This document shows positions 25,741 to 33,545 of a DNA stretch of 42,739 nucleotides, piece after piece. The stretch comes from an uncultured Oscillospiraceae bacterium (lineage in GTDB: Bacteria; Bacillota; Clostridia; Oscillospirales; Oscillospiraceae). The notes beneath the pieces are model-generated. The model saw nothing but the letters and a program-made list of their open reading frames with translations, made no database searches and was not told the origin of the DNA. The translations under genes and the position numbers were made by a program. How positions within the stretch are numbered: the first letter of the stretch is position 1; every line of letters begins with the position of its first letter. The stretch covers positions 1-42,739 of the forward strand of contig CATKZW010000028.1 in assembly GCA_949841465.1 (NCBI GenBank). The letters run 5' to 3'.

Positions 25741-27576
25741 CTATTTACCACCTGCCGTTCCGAACAGCTCCGCCTTGTGGAGTGGGGCTTCCACGATCAG
25801 GTGGAACCGCTCACTGCCGCACTTGTACAGGCACACGCCCTTGGTCGCGTTGTTGACGATCTCATACTCGGACCGCTCCAGCTGGAGGTTGTCCCGAAAG
25901 AATTTGGAGTCGATAGATCCGGCGTTGAACAGGAATTGATGGGTGGGGATGGAGAACAGGGGCCGGGTCAACTCCGCGATGCCGGGAAGGTTGAAGTCCT
26001 CCAGGTTCTGGCTTGCCAGCATCACCGCCGAATCCTTTTTGCGCACCCGCTTCATAAAGCCTCGGATATACTCGATGGCGGTGGGGTTTGACAGAAACAG
26101 GTAGAGCTCGTCGATGGAGGCCACAGCGTTCCCCTCGGTGAGCAGGCGGTGGCTGAGATAGGAAAGCACATTGAATAGCAGGGCATTGCGCACGCTGGCG
26201 GCGGCGTCGGTGAGCCCCTTGCAGCCGAACACCAGGAATTTGGCGCTGGTGATGTTGGTCGGGCCGTTGAAAAATTTGCTTTCCGCACCCTTGCACATGG
26301 AGTGGAGTCCAAGCAGGATCTCCTGGAGGAGCGTCTTGGGGTAGAGGGGATGATCCTCGTTCTCGTAGTGCTGGTAAGCCTCCTCCACCACCGCGTACAG
26401 GTCGGAGAGGATGGGATAATCCACCGGGCGCAGGCAGGAGAAGTCTGCGGCGTCGGTGATCCCGAATTTGGCGTACAGACGCTCCAGCATCAGCTCGATG
26501 GCGTCCACGTGCCGGTCTGTGAAATCCTTGTAGGCCCGGAAGAAGTCTTTCAGGAAGGAGATGTGCTGGCTCAGGCGGGAGCCCTGCTGGAAGGGAGCGG
26601 GCGCGTCGGGATCGTCCTCAGCGTCATCCGCCCACAGCCTGGGTTCCAGGGGATTGATGCGGTACTGCCCGCCCATCAGGTCCACAAAGCACCCGCCCAG
26701 GCTGGCGCACAGCTCGGGGAGCTCATGCTCCGGGTCCAGGCAGATCACCGTCTTGCCGCTCTCCCGCAGATTGGTGAGAAGGAGCTTCATGAGGTAGCTC
26801 TTGCCCTGGCCGGAGTTGCCCAGGATGAGGACGTTGGCGTTGGTCTTGTCCTCGGCGCGGCGGTCCAGGTCCACGATGAGGTTGCTGCCGCAGATGTCTT
26901 TGCCGATATAGAACCCGTAGGGGTCGGTCTTGCCGGAGTAGTTGTTGGGGTCAAGATTGGCCACCGATTTGGCGGGCAGCACCCGCTCAAACTGGGCGCC
27001 AAAGGCGTTGTACCCCGCCAGGTTGGTACACAAAAAGCCCTCCCGCTGGCGGAGCAGCAGGGGGTCCACGGCGATCTTGGCGCGGGTCAGCTCCGCGATG
27101 ACCTTGTCCTTGCACTTGCGCATATCGTCCATGGTGGCGCCGCTGGCGTCGATGTACACCGCGCAGTGGTCCAGAGGCTCCCGGTCCCGGTGAATCTGGG
27201 TGACCAGGGTGGACACATCCTGGAGGTCGCTCTCCGCCGCCACGGACTGTTGCAGGTCGTTGGTGTTGGAGCGGTTCAGGCGGCTGCGGTTGCTGGCATT
27301 CTGGATGATCTGCCGCTCCTCGGCGGCGGTGACCTGCCGGATATACTGCTGGATATACACGCCTTTTTCCGCCCCCAGGTGGCTCAACAGGGCAGGCTCC
27401 TCGGTGGCGGCGGGGTAACCCCGCAGAGCCATAAAACTGTGGTACGCACCGCCGATGACGGCGTGATCCGAGTTGAACTTGACCACGGAGGGTGCGGCCA
27501 TGTCCAGGAAATCCTTGATTTGCGGGATAGCGGCAGGCTTTGCCGCCGTTTTCTTTTTCTGAACTTTTTTAGCCAT
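25741..27576 (-). CDS. virB4: VirB4/TraE-type conjugation ATPase
   Basis: This 611-residue cytoplasmic ATPase powers the type IV secretion channel. Walker A is GNSGQGKS (253-260), followed by the conserved VICLDPEHE strand; Walker B is ASIDELYLFL with D489-E490. The helical all-alpha insertion (about 330-440) and the later MLASQNLEDF region fit VirB4/TraE of Tn1549-like elements. ATG 27576 (GGAGG 9 bp upstream) is preferred over the in-frame GTG/ATG upstream at 27600, which lies inside the preceding gene. It is overlapped by that gene by 8 bp. Family members are usually 600-800 residues; part of the N-terminal domain appears to be provided by the adjacent 190-residue protein. Confidence 0.92.
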   Translation of the reverse strand: MAKKVQKKKTAAKPAAIPQIKDFLDMAAPSVVKFNSDHAVIGGAYHSFMALRGYPAATEEPALLSHLGAEKGVYIQQYIRQVTAAEERQIIQNASNRSRLNRSNTNDLQQSVAAESDLQDVSTLVTQIHRDREPLDHCAVYIDASGATMDDMRKCKDKVIAELTRAKIAVDPLLLRQREGFLCTNLAGYNAFGAQFERVLPAKSVANLDPNNYSGKTDPYGFYIGKDICGSNLIVDLDRRAEDKTNANVLILGNSGQGKSYLMKLLLTNLRESGKTVICLDPEHELPELCASLGGCFVDLMGGQYRINPLEPRLWADDAEDDPDAPAPFQQGSRLSQHISFLKDFFRAYKDFTDRHVDAIELMLERLYAKFGITDAADFSCLRPVDYPILSDLYAVVEEAYQHYENEDHPLYPKTLLQEILLGLHSMCKGAESKFFNGPTNITSAKFLVFGCKGLTDAAASVRNALLFNVLSYLSHRLLTEGNAVASIDELYLFLSNPTAIEYIRGFMKRVRKKDSAVMLASQNLEDFNLPGIAELTRPLFSIPTHQFLFNAGSIDSKFFRDNLQLERSEYEIVNNATKGVCLYKCGSERFHLIVEAPLHKAELFGTAGGK

Positions 27577-28141
27577 CACAGACCGCCTCCTCGCCGTCAA
27601 AGTCGGGTAACTGCTCCGTCACTGCGTCCCGCTGGTAGTAGACGGCCAGCAGCCGCTTGATGTCCTTCTGCTCTGCCAGTCGCACCCTGAGCCCACGGTC
27701 CAGGAGGCTTTTCTCCAGATATCTGGGGTCAAAGGGGTTCTCCTTGTCTACGGGGTAGGCCAAGGCGAACTCCCGGGCCGAGGCGGTGGACGCCTGGATG
27801 GCGTCCAAATGCTCCATATCCTGCTGCAGCAGGTTTCGGATGTGCGGGTCCGTTTCCTGTGCCAGCCGCTCTTGATAGAAGTGCTTGTTGGACAGGAAGG
27901 ACTCCTTGGAGTCCATGGCCAGAAGGCGGACCGAATGGGTGGTGCGCAACAGATCCGCCAGGACGTTTACCCGGCTGTGGACACCCTCCCGGGAGAGGAC
28001 AGACAGGTTGTCCGGCTTGAGCATAAAAAAGACCAGCTCCCCTTTGGCGGTCTTGACGCCGTGATCGGTGAGCTGGGTGATTCCCATGAGTTGGCGGGTG
28101 GACTGGCGCTCCCGCAGCTCCTTTTTCTGTTTTCGGTTCAA
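27569..28141 (-). CDS. Conjugation protein resembling a VirB4 N-terminal domain
   Basis: This 190-residue protein starts at TTG 28141 with GAGGAGG 7-8 bp upstream and overlaps virB4 by 8 bp. It has a lysine/arginine-rich leader (NRKQKKELRERQ), then a strand-rich section ELVFFMLKPDNLSVLSREG and a SVRLLAMDSKESF block that resembles the N-terminal domain of VirB4/TraC-type ATPases. This suggests that the VirB4 N-terminal domain is encoded as a separate polypeptide here. That is inferred from pattern and position; no catalytic motif is present. Confidence 0.65.
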   Translation of the reverse strand: MNRKQKKELRERQSTRQLMGITQLTDHGVKTAKGELVFFMLKPDNLSVLSREGVHSRVNVLADLLRTTHSVRLLAMDSKESFLSNKHFYQERLAQETDPHIRNLLQQDMEHLDAIQASTASAREFALAYPVDKENPFDPRYLEKSLLDRGLRVRLAEQKDIKRLLAVYYQRDAVTEQLPDFDGEEAVCDG

Positions 28142-28153
28142 GGTGGTACCTCC

Positions 28154-28525
28154 TCACATTGTTTGCATCTCCATGCCAGGAGAAGCGGGGCCTTCAAACA
28201 GCACCTGAGAGGGTTTGCCGGAGAACATATCCTGCAAAAACTGCTGACCGCCCAGTTCTATGGCTCTTTGAAACGCCTGGCCGAAGCTGTCACAGACTAC
28301 AGACGATTTCTGAGTAAAAACCGCTTCCCCAATATGGGGGAACGCCCCTTCATAGGTCCCGACAGAGAGTTCTCCCTCCGGCTGAATCCGGATGTAGACT
28401 CCGTCCTCCCCGCCGAAATAGTAAAGCGCACCCCGGCCATTCAGCCGGGTGATCTCATCCTCTGTCCATTGATATTGGCTGTTTGCCGTGACGGCAATCC
28501 ATTGCTTCAGCTCTGTGTCAGTCAT
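28154..28525 (-). CDS. Small conjugation-cluster protein, unknown function
   Basis: This 123-residue soluble protein is not recognised. It reads MTDTELKQW, then a beta-rich middle (YYFGGEDGVYIRI, GELSVGTYEG) and a helix near the end, and has no membrane segment. Its start overlaps the end of the VirB3-like gene by 8 bp, and its stop is 12 bp before the TTG of the next gene, so it is embedded in a coupled set. It may be a channel-assembly accessory factor. Confidence 0.55.
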   Translation of the reverse strand: MTDTELKQWIAVTANSQYQWTEDEITRLNGRGALYYFGGEDGVYIRIQPEGELSVGTYEGAFPHIGEAVFTQKSSVVCDSFGQAFQRAIELGGQQFLQDMFSGKPSQVLFEGPASPGMEMQTM

Positions 28526-28787
28526 TTTTCCGCGACCCCCATTCGTAATATTGCTGTTTGAGAAAGAGAAAGCACATGGCGTATCTCAGAAAGTCCAGGA
28601 TGCTGGCGTCCTCCAGCCGGATGCTGAGAAATGCGTACAGGACGGTGGCAATGAGGGGCGGCACCAGACCCAGCTCTACCAGGGTCAGGATGGACAGAAC
28701 CAGGCAGACGCCGATCACCGCCACGTCCCGCAGGGCCCACAGCCAGAGCGTGGGCTTTGCCTTCAGGTTGTTGGGATAAATGTACAT
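28518..28787 (-). CDS. VirB3/PrgI-like inner-membrane channel protein
   Basis: This 89-residue membrane protein begins MYIYPNNLKAKPTLWLWALRD, which is the characteristic start of the PrgI/VirB3-like family in Tn1549-type elements. It has two hydrophobic segments (about 22-38 and 42-57) followed by a conserved SIRLEDASILDFLRYA block and the YYEWG end. The order VirB3-like to VirB4 N-terminal-like to VirB4 is the standard order in such elements. The ATG has only a weak, distant GAGG site, and the gene start lies inside the tail of the DUF2493 fragment. Confidence 0.85.
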   Translation of the reverse strand: MYIYPNNLKAKPTLWLWALRDVAVIGVCLVLSILTLVELGLVPPLIATVLYAFLSIRLEDASILDFLRYAMCFLFLKQQYYEWGSRKND

Positions 28788-28984
28788 GAAATGTCGTTCG
28801 CCTCCGATTCTGTGGCGGGTATGAGCACCACCACGGGAATGTTTTGTTTTTTACAGTTGTCGATGACATATTTGGCCCCCTGGGACTTCCAATCCCAGAA
28901 GGCCAGCACCAAGTCAGCGTACTTGATGATAGTGATGTTGCGCCGCAGGGGAGCGCCCCTGCCGTAAATGTCAAGAATTGACAA
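28763..28984 (-). pseudogene. C-terminal fragment of a DUF2493/SLOG-type protein
   Basis: The translated fragment contains IYGRGAPLRRN, ITIIKYADLVLAFWDWKSQGAKY and IPVVVLIP, which matches the C-terminal half of DUF2493 (YpsA/SLOG-like nucleotide-binding) proteins. The N-terminal half, with the G-G-A-R-G-x-D nucleotide motif, is absent. The only possible start is a TTG at 28984, with no evident ribosome binding site. The similarity breaks close to the hairpin at 28992-29014. It is probably a decayed remnant whose 3' end overlaps the start of the VirB3-like gene by 25 bp; expression of a short product is not excluded. Confidence 0.75.
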
Positions 28985-28991
28985 AACGGGG

Positions 28992-29014
28992 AAGGGCGGC
29001 AGTCTGCCGCCCTT
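28992..29014. terminator. Hairpin with T-runs on both strands
   Basis: AAGGGCGGCA (28992-29001), loop GTC, then the exact complement to 29014. On the plus strand the stem runs straight into TTTTT (29013-29017), a textbook Rho-independent terminator. On the coding (minus) strand CCCCGTTTTG follows. It lies between the gene ending at 29028 and the DUF2493 fragment, so it could limit read-through into the downstream transfer genes or stop antisense transcripts. Confidence 0.7.
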
Positions 29015-29027
29015 TTTACGCCTGCGG

Positions 29028-29321
29028 TTAGCCCTCCGGGCTGCCGATGGCCGCCATGGCTTCCAGGCACAGGACCGCGTGCTCTTTCAGCGTTTGCATC
29101 AGCACCCGCTCCGCGGGGTTCAGCGCCTCCATGGCCCCGATCTGTCCCAGGGGGTGCATATCAATCCCCAGGGCCAAACAATCCAGGAACATCTCGCCTG
29201 GGTGGTGGATGTGGGGGTGTACGCTGGCCTCGCCCCAGTAAGGGAGCTGGGCCCTGTAACTCTCGCTAGCGACTTTGCCGGAGTGGTCCCTCCGGCCCTT
29301 GTCATTCCAGGTCAGCGCCAT
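29028..29321 (-). CDS. Small element protein of unknown function
   Basis: This 97-residue protein is not recognised. It has several histidines (HPHIHHPGEM) and an acidic/hydrophobic C-terminal half with ALNPAERVLMQTLKEHAV. No membrane segment is visible. It overlaps the RHH gene (29302-29652) by 20 bp, so the pair is coupled. The plus-strand terminator-like hairpin at 28992-29014 comes directly after its stop. Confidence 0.55.
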   Translation of the reverse strand: MALTWNDKGRRDHSGKVASESYRAQLPYWGEASVHPHIHHPGEMFLDCLALGIDMHPLGQIGAMEALNPAERVLMQTLKEHAVLCLEAMAAIGSPEG

Positions 29322-29652
29322 TGTCCGCCGCCTCCTTCCGCTCCTCCGCCTCGTCCAGCGCCTTCTGGATCAGGTTCAGCACGAATTCCTTCTGGCTCAC
29401 CTTTTTGCCGGTGCGGGCGCTTTCGCGCTCCAGATGGGCTTTCAGCCGGTTGAACATTTCCTCCGGCATTTGAAAAGCCATGGTGCGAATTCCTTCCGCC
29501 ATTTTTTCTTCCCCCTTCTTCTCATAGTAGTTTGTCAGCAGCCGGGTCATGTAGTCGCTCAGCGTCAGCCCGGCCTGCTCCTGCTCCGCCCGGACCCGGC
29601 TGTGGAGCTCTGCCGGGATCATGGCGCATAAATTTTTCTGGTTTTCTGCCAT
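29302..29652 (-). CDS. Double ribbon-helix-helix-like DNA-binding protein
   Basis: This 116-residue protein has two similar halves: AMIPAELHSRVRAEQEQAG-LTLSDYMTRLL (about 10-41) and MAFQMPEEMFNRLKAHLERES-VSQKEFVLNLI (about 58-96). Each has the strand-helix-turn-helix pattern of ribbon-helix-helix (Arc/MetJ-like) proteins. It is therefore probably a DNA-binding regulator of the transfer genes. The ATG is preceded by AAGGAG 10 bp upstream. Its start follows 108 bp of non-coding DNA (29653-29760), where its promoter or operator could be. Confidence 0.7.
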   Translation of the reverse strand: MAENQKNLCAMIPAELHSRVRAEQEQAGLTLSDYMTRLLTNYYEKKGEEKMAEGIRTMAFQMPEEMFNRLKAHLERESARTGKKVSQKEFVLNLIQKALDEAEERKEAADNGADLE

Positions 29653-29760
29653 ATTGGCGCTTCTCCTTTCCTTTTTGGTAGCGCAAGTATACCGATAACC
29701 GGGCCATAAAGCTATTCACCATAAGCAACGAAGATTCTGATGAAAACGAAGCAAAAGCAA

Positions 29761-31137
29761 CTAACGGTCCGCTAAGATCGCCAGGGCCACACATTGCATC
29801 AGATGATCTACGCACGGGACCGCGACCGAGTTCCCAAGGCTGCGGTATCTGGGGGCATCCTTTGCCCCAGGCAGGCCGGTCCAGCCCGGGGGATAGCCCT
29901 GGAGTTTTTCACATTCCACAGGCAGGAGGCGGCGAAGAAGCATGACCCGTTTCATGCCGCACTCATTTCGATGCACACAGCGGCGGCAGAATGCGTTTTC
30001 GCCGTTGCTAAGATCGGCTTCTACACGCTGGCCCACCAGATCGGTGGCGTCCTTGTACTGCCTGGCGGCAACCGTGGAGGCTGTCTCGGATTCCACGAAG
30101 CGGTCCACCCGGTTTCGGGCAAAGGTTCGGTCCTCAATAATCGGGAGGTTTCCTCCGCCCGTACCAGCCCGAGCAGATAATGTCGGGGCCACCTCATGGG
30201 GTCCGGTATAGCGGGCATCCTTGCCATGATTGTCGTATAGGACCAGCGGCTGATGCCCATGCTCCTGGGCCCGGAGGGTGCCGGTCACGTTTTCGGTCAC
30301 TTCCATGATTTTCCCGCCCTGGTCGTTGAGACACAGGACCGTTGGCATCATATTACCGCTGGGTGAGCCTTTCAGCGTAGGCGCGACCTCCTCCTGGTAG
30401 CCGATGCCTCCTGCGGACGCTCCGGCGCCGGCGCAAAAACCCGCGGTGAAGCCCAGGCCGCAGGGGTTCCGCCTACCTTTTCCGTCCGCGCCCACCATGG
30501 TTGGCGCAACGCTGTCCGGGGTAAAGACGCGGGCCTGCTGGGTGTCCCAGGCGTTGAGGCAGCCGGAGGTCAGGACACAGGGATAGCCCTGCCCGGCCTG
30601 CCCGCCGCCCCCGCTTAGGGCCGTATGGCGCTCCGGGGTCAGGAAGCAATCGCCGTTTCCCTTGCTCACGATACCTGCCATGAATGTATGCCGGGGTTCA
30701 GACGTGAGTTCACAGGGCGGGATCAGCTCCGCCTGGATCAGCAGCGCCCATTCCAGCGCAGGCGGCAGGGGCTTGCCCCGCGCTTTGCTCCTGCGCAGGA
30801 TACCCAGGCAGGCTTTCCGGGACAAAGAGTATTTGGAGGGAGCGGCAGCCTCCAAAATCTGCGACAAGGAAGATTCTACGGCGCTCTTGGGGCACTCCGA
30901 GGTGTTTAGAATTCCAGGTGACCCAAGCCACGCAGGATCTTTCTCCCAGCACGGCCCCAGCATATTCCCAGCGTCCGCCCGGAGGTTCAGCCACATGAAG
31001 GTGTGGTTCCTCAATGTGGAGGAACGCCTCGAGGACCGCTTTATAGTCGCTGCCGCGGGGTGACCCGCTGCTATAGGAGCCGGGCACGTTTTCCCACACG
31101 GCAATTCTGGGCCGAACAGCGATACCTGTCCTTCCAC
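29761..31137 (-). CDS. C5 DNA methyltransferase C-terminal part (second overlapping frame)
   Basis: This 458-residue frame ends with the C-terminal motifs of a cytosine-5 methyltransferase: motif IX RRLLPVECEKLQGYP (402-416) and motif X RYRSLGNSVAVP (around 430-441). A repetitive, glycine-rich target-recognition-like region precedes them. Its first about 150 residues (MEGQVSLFG, CGKTCPAP, SSLSQILEAAAPSKYSLS, ACLGILRRSKARGK) overlap the other methylase frame and resemble a phage/element protein type that accompanies such methylases. ORF1 (30710-31468) supplies motifs I-VIII and this frame supplies IX-X, offset by one base, so a full enzyme needs a +1 frameshift or two subunits. Alternatively, the pair is a frameshifted pseudogene. 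Confidence 0.7.
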   Translation of the reverse strand: MEGQVSLFGPELPCGKTCPAPIAAGHPAAATIKRSSRRSSTLRNHTFMWLNLRADAGNMLGPCWEKDPAWLGSPGILNTSECPKSAVESSLSQILEAAAPSKYSLSRKACLGILRRSKARGKPLPPALEWALLIQAELIPPCELTSEPRHTFMAGIVSKGNGDCFLTPERHTALSGGGGQAGQGYPCVLTSGCLNAWDTQQARVFTPDSVAPTMVGADGKGRRNPCGLGFTAGFCAGAGASAGGIGYQEEVAPTLKGSPSGNMMPTVLCLNDQGGKIMEVTENVTGTLRAQEHGHQPLVLYDNHGKDARYTGPHEVAPTLSARAGTGGGNLPIIEDRTFARNRVDRFVESETASTVAARQYKDATDLVGQRVEADLSNGENAFCRRCVHRNECGMKRVMLLRRLLPVECEKLQGYPPGWTGLPGAKDAPRYRSLGNSVAVPCVDHLMQCVALAILADR

Positions 31138-31468
31138 GTTCTTTGTCCGCCTCCCTCATCTCTGAAATAATGCGTATTTGTTCAAAAAACAGGCCGGAAC
31201 GCTCTCCCGTGAGGCCCTTTCTAGCCCCAGCCAGGGATACGTCTTGACATGGACTGCCCCCGCAGATAATGTCCACCGGGGGCAGCGCGGCCCCGTCCAG
31301 TTTGGTGATGTCCCCCACATGGACCATGTCTGGGAAGTGCTTCTTGGTCACCTGGATGGGGAACGGCTCGATTTCGCTGGCCCAAAGGGGAACGATGCCA
31401 TTGCGCACCGCCGCCAGGGGAAAGCCGCCGATGCCGTCGAAGAGAGAGCCCATGGTCAGCGTACCCAT
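30710..31468 (-). CDS. C5 DNA methyltransferase N-terminal part (first frame)
   Basis: This 252-residue frame has the catalytic half of a cytosine-5 DNA methyltransferase. Motif I is LFDGIGGFPLA (9-19), motif IV has the catalytic cysteine C74 in GGSPCQD, motif VI is WENVPG (125-130) and motif VIII is GVPQERRRIF (191-200). The C-terminal target domain and motifs IX-X lie in the other frame. It ends in a low-complexity alanine/glycine tail in the overlap. The ATG at 31468 has GGGGG 7 bp upstream. It probably methylates the element's own DNA to evade host restriction; no restriction enzyme is nearby. Confidence 0.8.
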   Translation of the reverse strand: MGTLTMGSLFDGIGGFPLAAVRNGIVPLWASEIEPFPIQVTKKHFPDMVHVGDITKLDGAALPPVDIICGGSPCQDVSLAGARKGLTGERSGLFFEQIRIISEMREADKERGRTGIAVRPRIAVWENVPGSYSSGSPRGSDYKAVLEAFLHIEEPHLHVAEPPGGRWEYAGAVLGERSCVAWVTWNSKHLGVPQERRRIFLVADFGGCRSLQILFVPESLPGYPAQEQSAGQAPAACAGMGAADPGGADPAL

Positions 31469-31484
31469 TTATGGTCCCCCTTTC

Positions 31485-32354
31485 TTACGAGGCGCTTACC
31501 GCCGCCGCGACGATCTTGGTGGTGTTCACCGCCATCTGGGCGGTATGGACGGCGGAGGCCAGGCTGGCTCTGGTGGAGGTGTCCAGGCCGAAGGCTCCGG
31601 CGATCCGGGGCACCTCGCCCGCGGACAGCATCAGGCCCAGGCCCAGCAGGGCGTGGTCGCTGAATACCATGAGTCCTGCCACCAGAATGGTGGATTGCAG
31701 GAATGCGGTGAGGCACAGGCCGATGATCTGCTTGCACCAGTGGGTGAAGCCGTCGCTGTAGCCGCGGGGGACGCTGAACATATACAGCGACCCCACCGCG
31801 ATCTGGATGAGCAGGATGCCGCCCCGTTTCAAGTTGGCGAAGAACACCTTGAGTACGGCGTAGGCCATGAGGATCACACAGAACAGCATCATAATGGGGT
31901 TGAAGCTGGAGCCGCCAAAAATGAAGTCAATGCCCGAGGCGATGAGCCCTTCTGGCGTTGTGAGCTTGGTGATGATGCGCTGGCCCACGTCGCCGATGCT
32001 TGAACCAAGCCCGGTGATGGCGGAGGTGAGGCTGACCTGCAGCGATATGGAAAGCGCGTACAGCCGGACGGGGACGGTGGAAAACAGGCTGACCGCCATG
32101 AAGCCTTTGAGGCAGTTGATGGAGGTCTGGCGGATATTGCCCCGGCCCGAGGAATACTCAATGCCGAACTCGAAGCAGGACACCACCAGGCCAACGCCGA
32201 ACAGCGCCCAGCCCAGCTGGTTGAAAAACTGCACCACGCTCTGCACCCAGGGCAGGTCAAAGAGCTCCACGCCCATATTGCCCATGAGGCCGAAGAACGC
32301 GCCCAGAAAGCCCACAGCCTGGCTGTACGCCCAGTCCAAAAGCTCGTCCAGCAC
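31485..32354 (-). CDS. VirB6/TrbL-like conjugation membrane protein
   Basis: This polytopic membrane protein (289 residues from GTG 32354) has about six hydrophobic segments: around 10-30, 40-65, 85-110, 145-175, 180-200 and 212-240. The block QLGWALFGVGLVVSCFEFGIEY-SGRGN is characteristic of the TrbL/VirB6-like channel proteins of Tn1549-type elements. The family usually begins with a W-D-F-V-A-like segment, which is present in frame 10 codons upstream, from an ATT at 32384 right after an in-frame TGA. The real start may therefore be that ATT, with GTG 32354 the conservative choice. It is followed 16 bp later by the C5 methylase gene. Confidence 0.85.
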   Translation of the reverse strand: MLDELLDWAYSQAVGFLGAFFGLMGNMGVELFDLPWVQSVVQFFNQLGWALFGVGLVVSCFEFGIEYSSGRGNIRQTSINCLKGFMAVSLFSTVPVRLYALSISLQVSLTSAITGLGSSIGDVGQRIITKLTTPEGLIASGIDFIFGGSSFNPIMMLFCVILMAYAVLKVFFANLKRGGILLIQIAVGSLYMFSVPRGYSDGFTHWCKQIIGLCLTAFLQSTILVAGLMVFSDHALLGLGLMLSAGEVPRIAGAFGLDTSTRASLASAVHTAQMAVNTTKIVAAAVSAS

Positions 32355-32445
32355 GGTGGACGCGACAAAGTCCCAAATAAAAATTGTGAATCACTTCTTT
32401 CGTATGGTATCATAGCTGGACACGCTCCGATGTGCCGGGTCCAGC

Positions 32446-33393
32446 CTACAAGGTTAGCTGCTCGTGATCGACCTGCGCGGCGCCGATTCGCTCCATAGCC
32501 ATGTTTCGGTATTCCGGGTTGAGTTCTATGCCAATGAAATTACGGCCCAGGCGTTTGGCCACCGCCCCGGTGGTGCCGCTTCCGGCAAACGGGTCCAAAA
32601 CGGTCCTGTCCTCCGGGCACCCGGCCAGGACGCAGGGCTCGGCCAGCTTCTCGGGGAACACAGCAAAATGCGCGCCCTTGAAGCTGCTGGTGCTGACGGA
32701 CCACACATCACGTTTGCCGCGGCCATTGGGGTTCAGCGGCAGTCCCGCGAAATTTCCTTTCTGGGCCTGATGTCCGGCATCCAGATCGAAGCTGGAGGCA
32801 CATCCCGGCCTGTAGCTCCTGCGGTCTCCTTTCCGGTCCGCCGTGAGAAACGGCTCCCGGATGGCATCACAGTCAAAATGATACCGCTCCGATTTGGACA
32901 GGAGGAAGATGTACTCGTGGCTTTTGGTGCAGCGGTCCCGGACGCTTTCGGGCATGGCGTTGGGCTTATGCCAGATGATGTCCTGCCGCAGATACCAGCC
33001 GTCCGAGCGCAGGGCGAAAGCCAGCAGCCAGGGGATGCCCATGAGGTCCTTGGGCTTCATTCCCTCTGGCGTTTTCGGGCGCTGGCCCATAGTCCTGGCA
33101 GGAAGCTTTTGATCGCAGTCCCTGGTTTTCCTGCCGCCGCTGGTGTAACTGTCCCCGATGTTCAGCCACAGGGTGCCGTCCAGACGGAGGACGCGCCGCA
33201 CCTCACGGAACACCTGGACCAGCTTTTCCACATATTCCTCCGGTGTGGCTTCCAGGCCGATCTGGCCAGGGACGCCATAGTCCCGGAGGCCAAAATAGGG
33301 CGGCGAGGTGACACAGCAGTGGACGCTTTCCGCTTCCAGCGTCTGGAGCTGTTCCGCCGCGTCGCCCAGTAAGATGGTTTCGATGCCGACCAC
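32446..33393 (-). CDS. Beta-class DNA methyltransferase (N4-cytosine/N6-adenine)
   Basis: This 315-residue amino-methyltransferase of the beta class has catalytic motif IV first, TSPPYFGLRDYG (29-40; S-P-P-Y at 30-33), and SAM-binding motif I near the end, DPFAGSGTTG (267-276). That order, IV then I, defines the beta class. An S-P-P-Y motif is more often seen in N4-cytosine enzymes, but N6-adenine is not excluded. GTG 33393 is the start, with AAGGA close upstream. It is probably an orphan methylase protecting the conjugative element; it accompanies a C5 methylase two genes later. Confidence 0.88.
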   Translation of the reverse strand: MVGIETILLGDAAEQLQTLEAESVHCCVTSPPYFGLRDYGVPGQIGLEATPEEYVEKLVQVFREVRRVLRLDGTLWLNIGDSYTSGGRKTRDCDQKLPARTMGQRPKTPEGMKPKDLMGIPWLLAFALRSDGWYLRQDIIWHKPNAMPESVRDRCTKSHEYIFLLSKSERYHFDCDAIREPFLTADRKGDRRSYRPGCASSFDLDAGHQAQKGNFAGLPLNPNGRGKRDVWSVSTSSFKGAHFAVFPEKLAEPCVLAGCPEDRTVLDPFAGSGTTGAVAKRLGRNFIGIELNPEYRNMAMERIGAAQVDHEQLTL

Positions 33394-33545
33394 TTCCTTG
33401 ATTATATTTGATTTCCAAAGCGAGGGCGGGCCCCCTCAGACTAACAGATCAAGGAGGCCCGCACCCATATCACCGTTGGCCTTCCCCCTGTGTTGACGAG
33501 GCTCTGCGCAAAGGGATGATCCGGCTGGTGAGGCAGTGCTCAAGG

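Noticed and set aside
26302-27660. A 452-residue plus-strand open frame
   Set aside because: It is antisense to virB4, with valine/glycine-rich shadow composition.
28522-29070. A 182-residue minus-strand open frame
   Set aside because: It overlaps the VirB3-like gene and the DUF2493 fragment in a third frame. Arginine/proline-rich composition and no family features suggest a chance frame.
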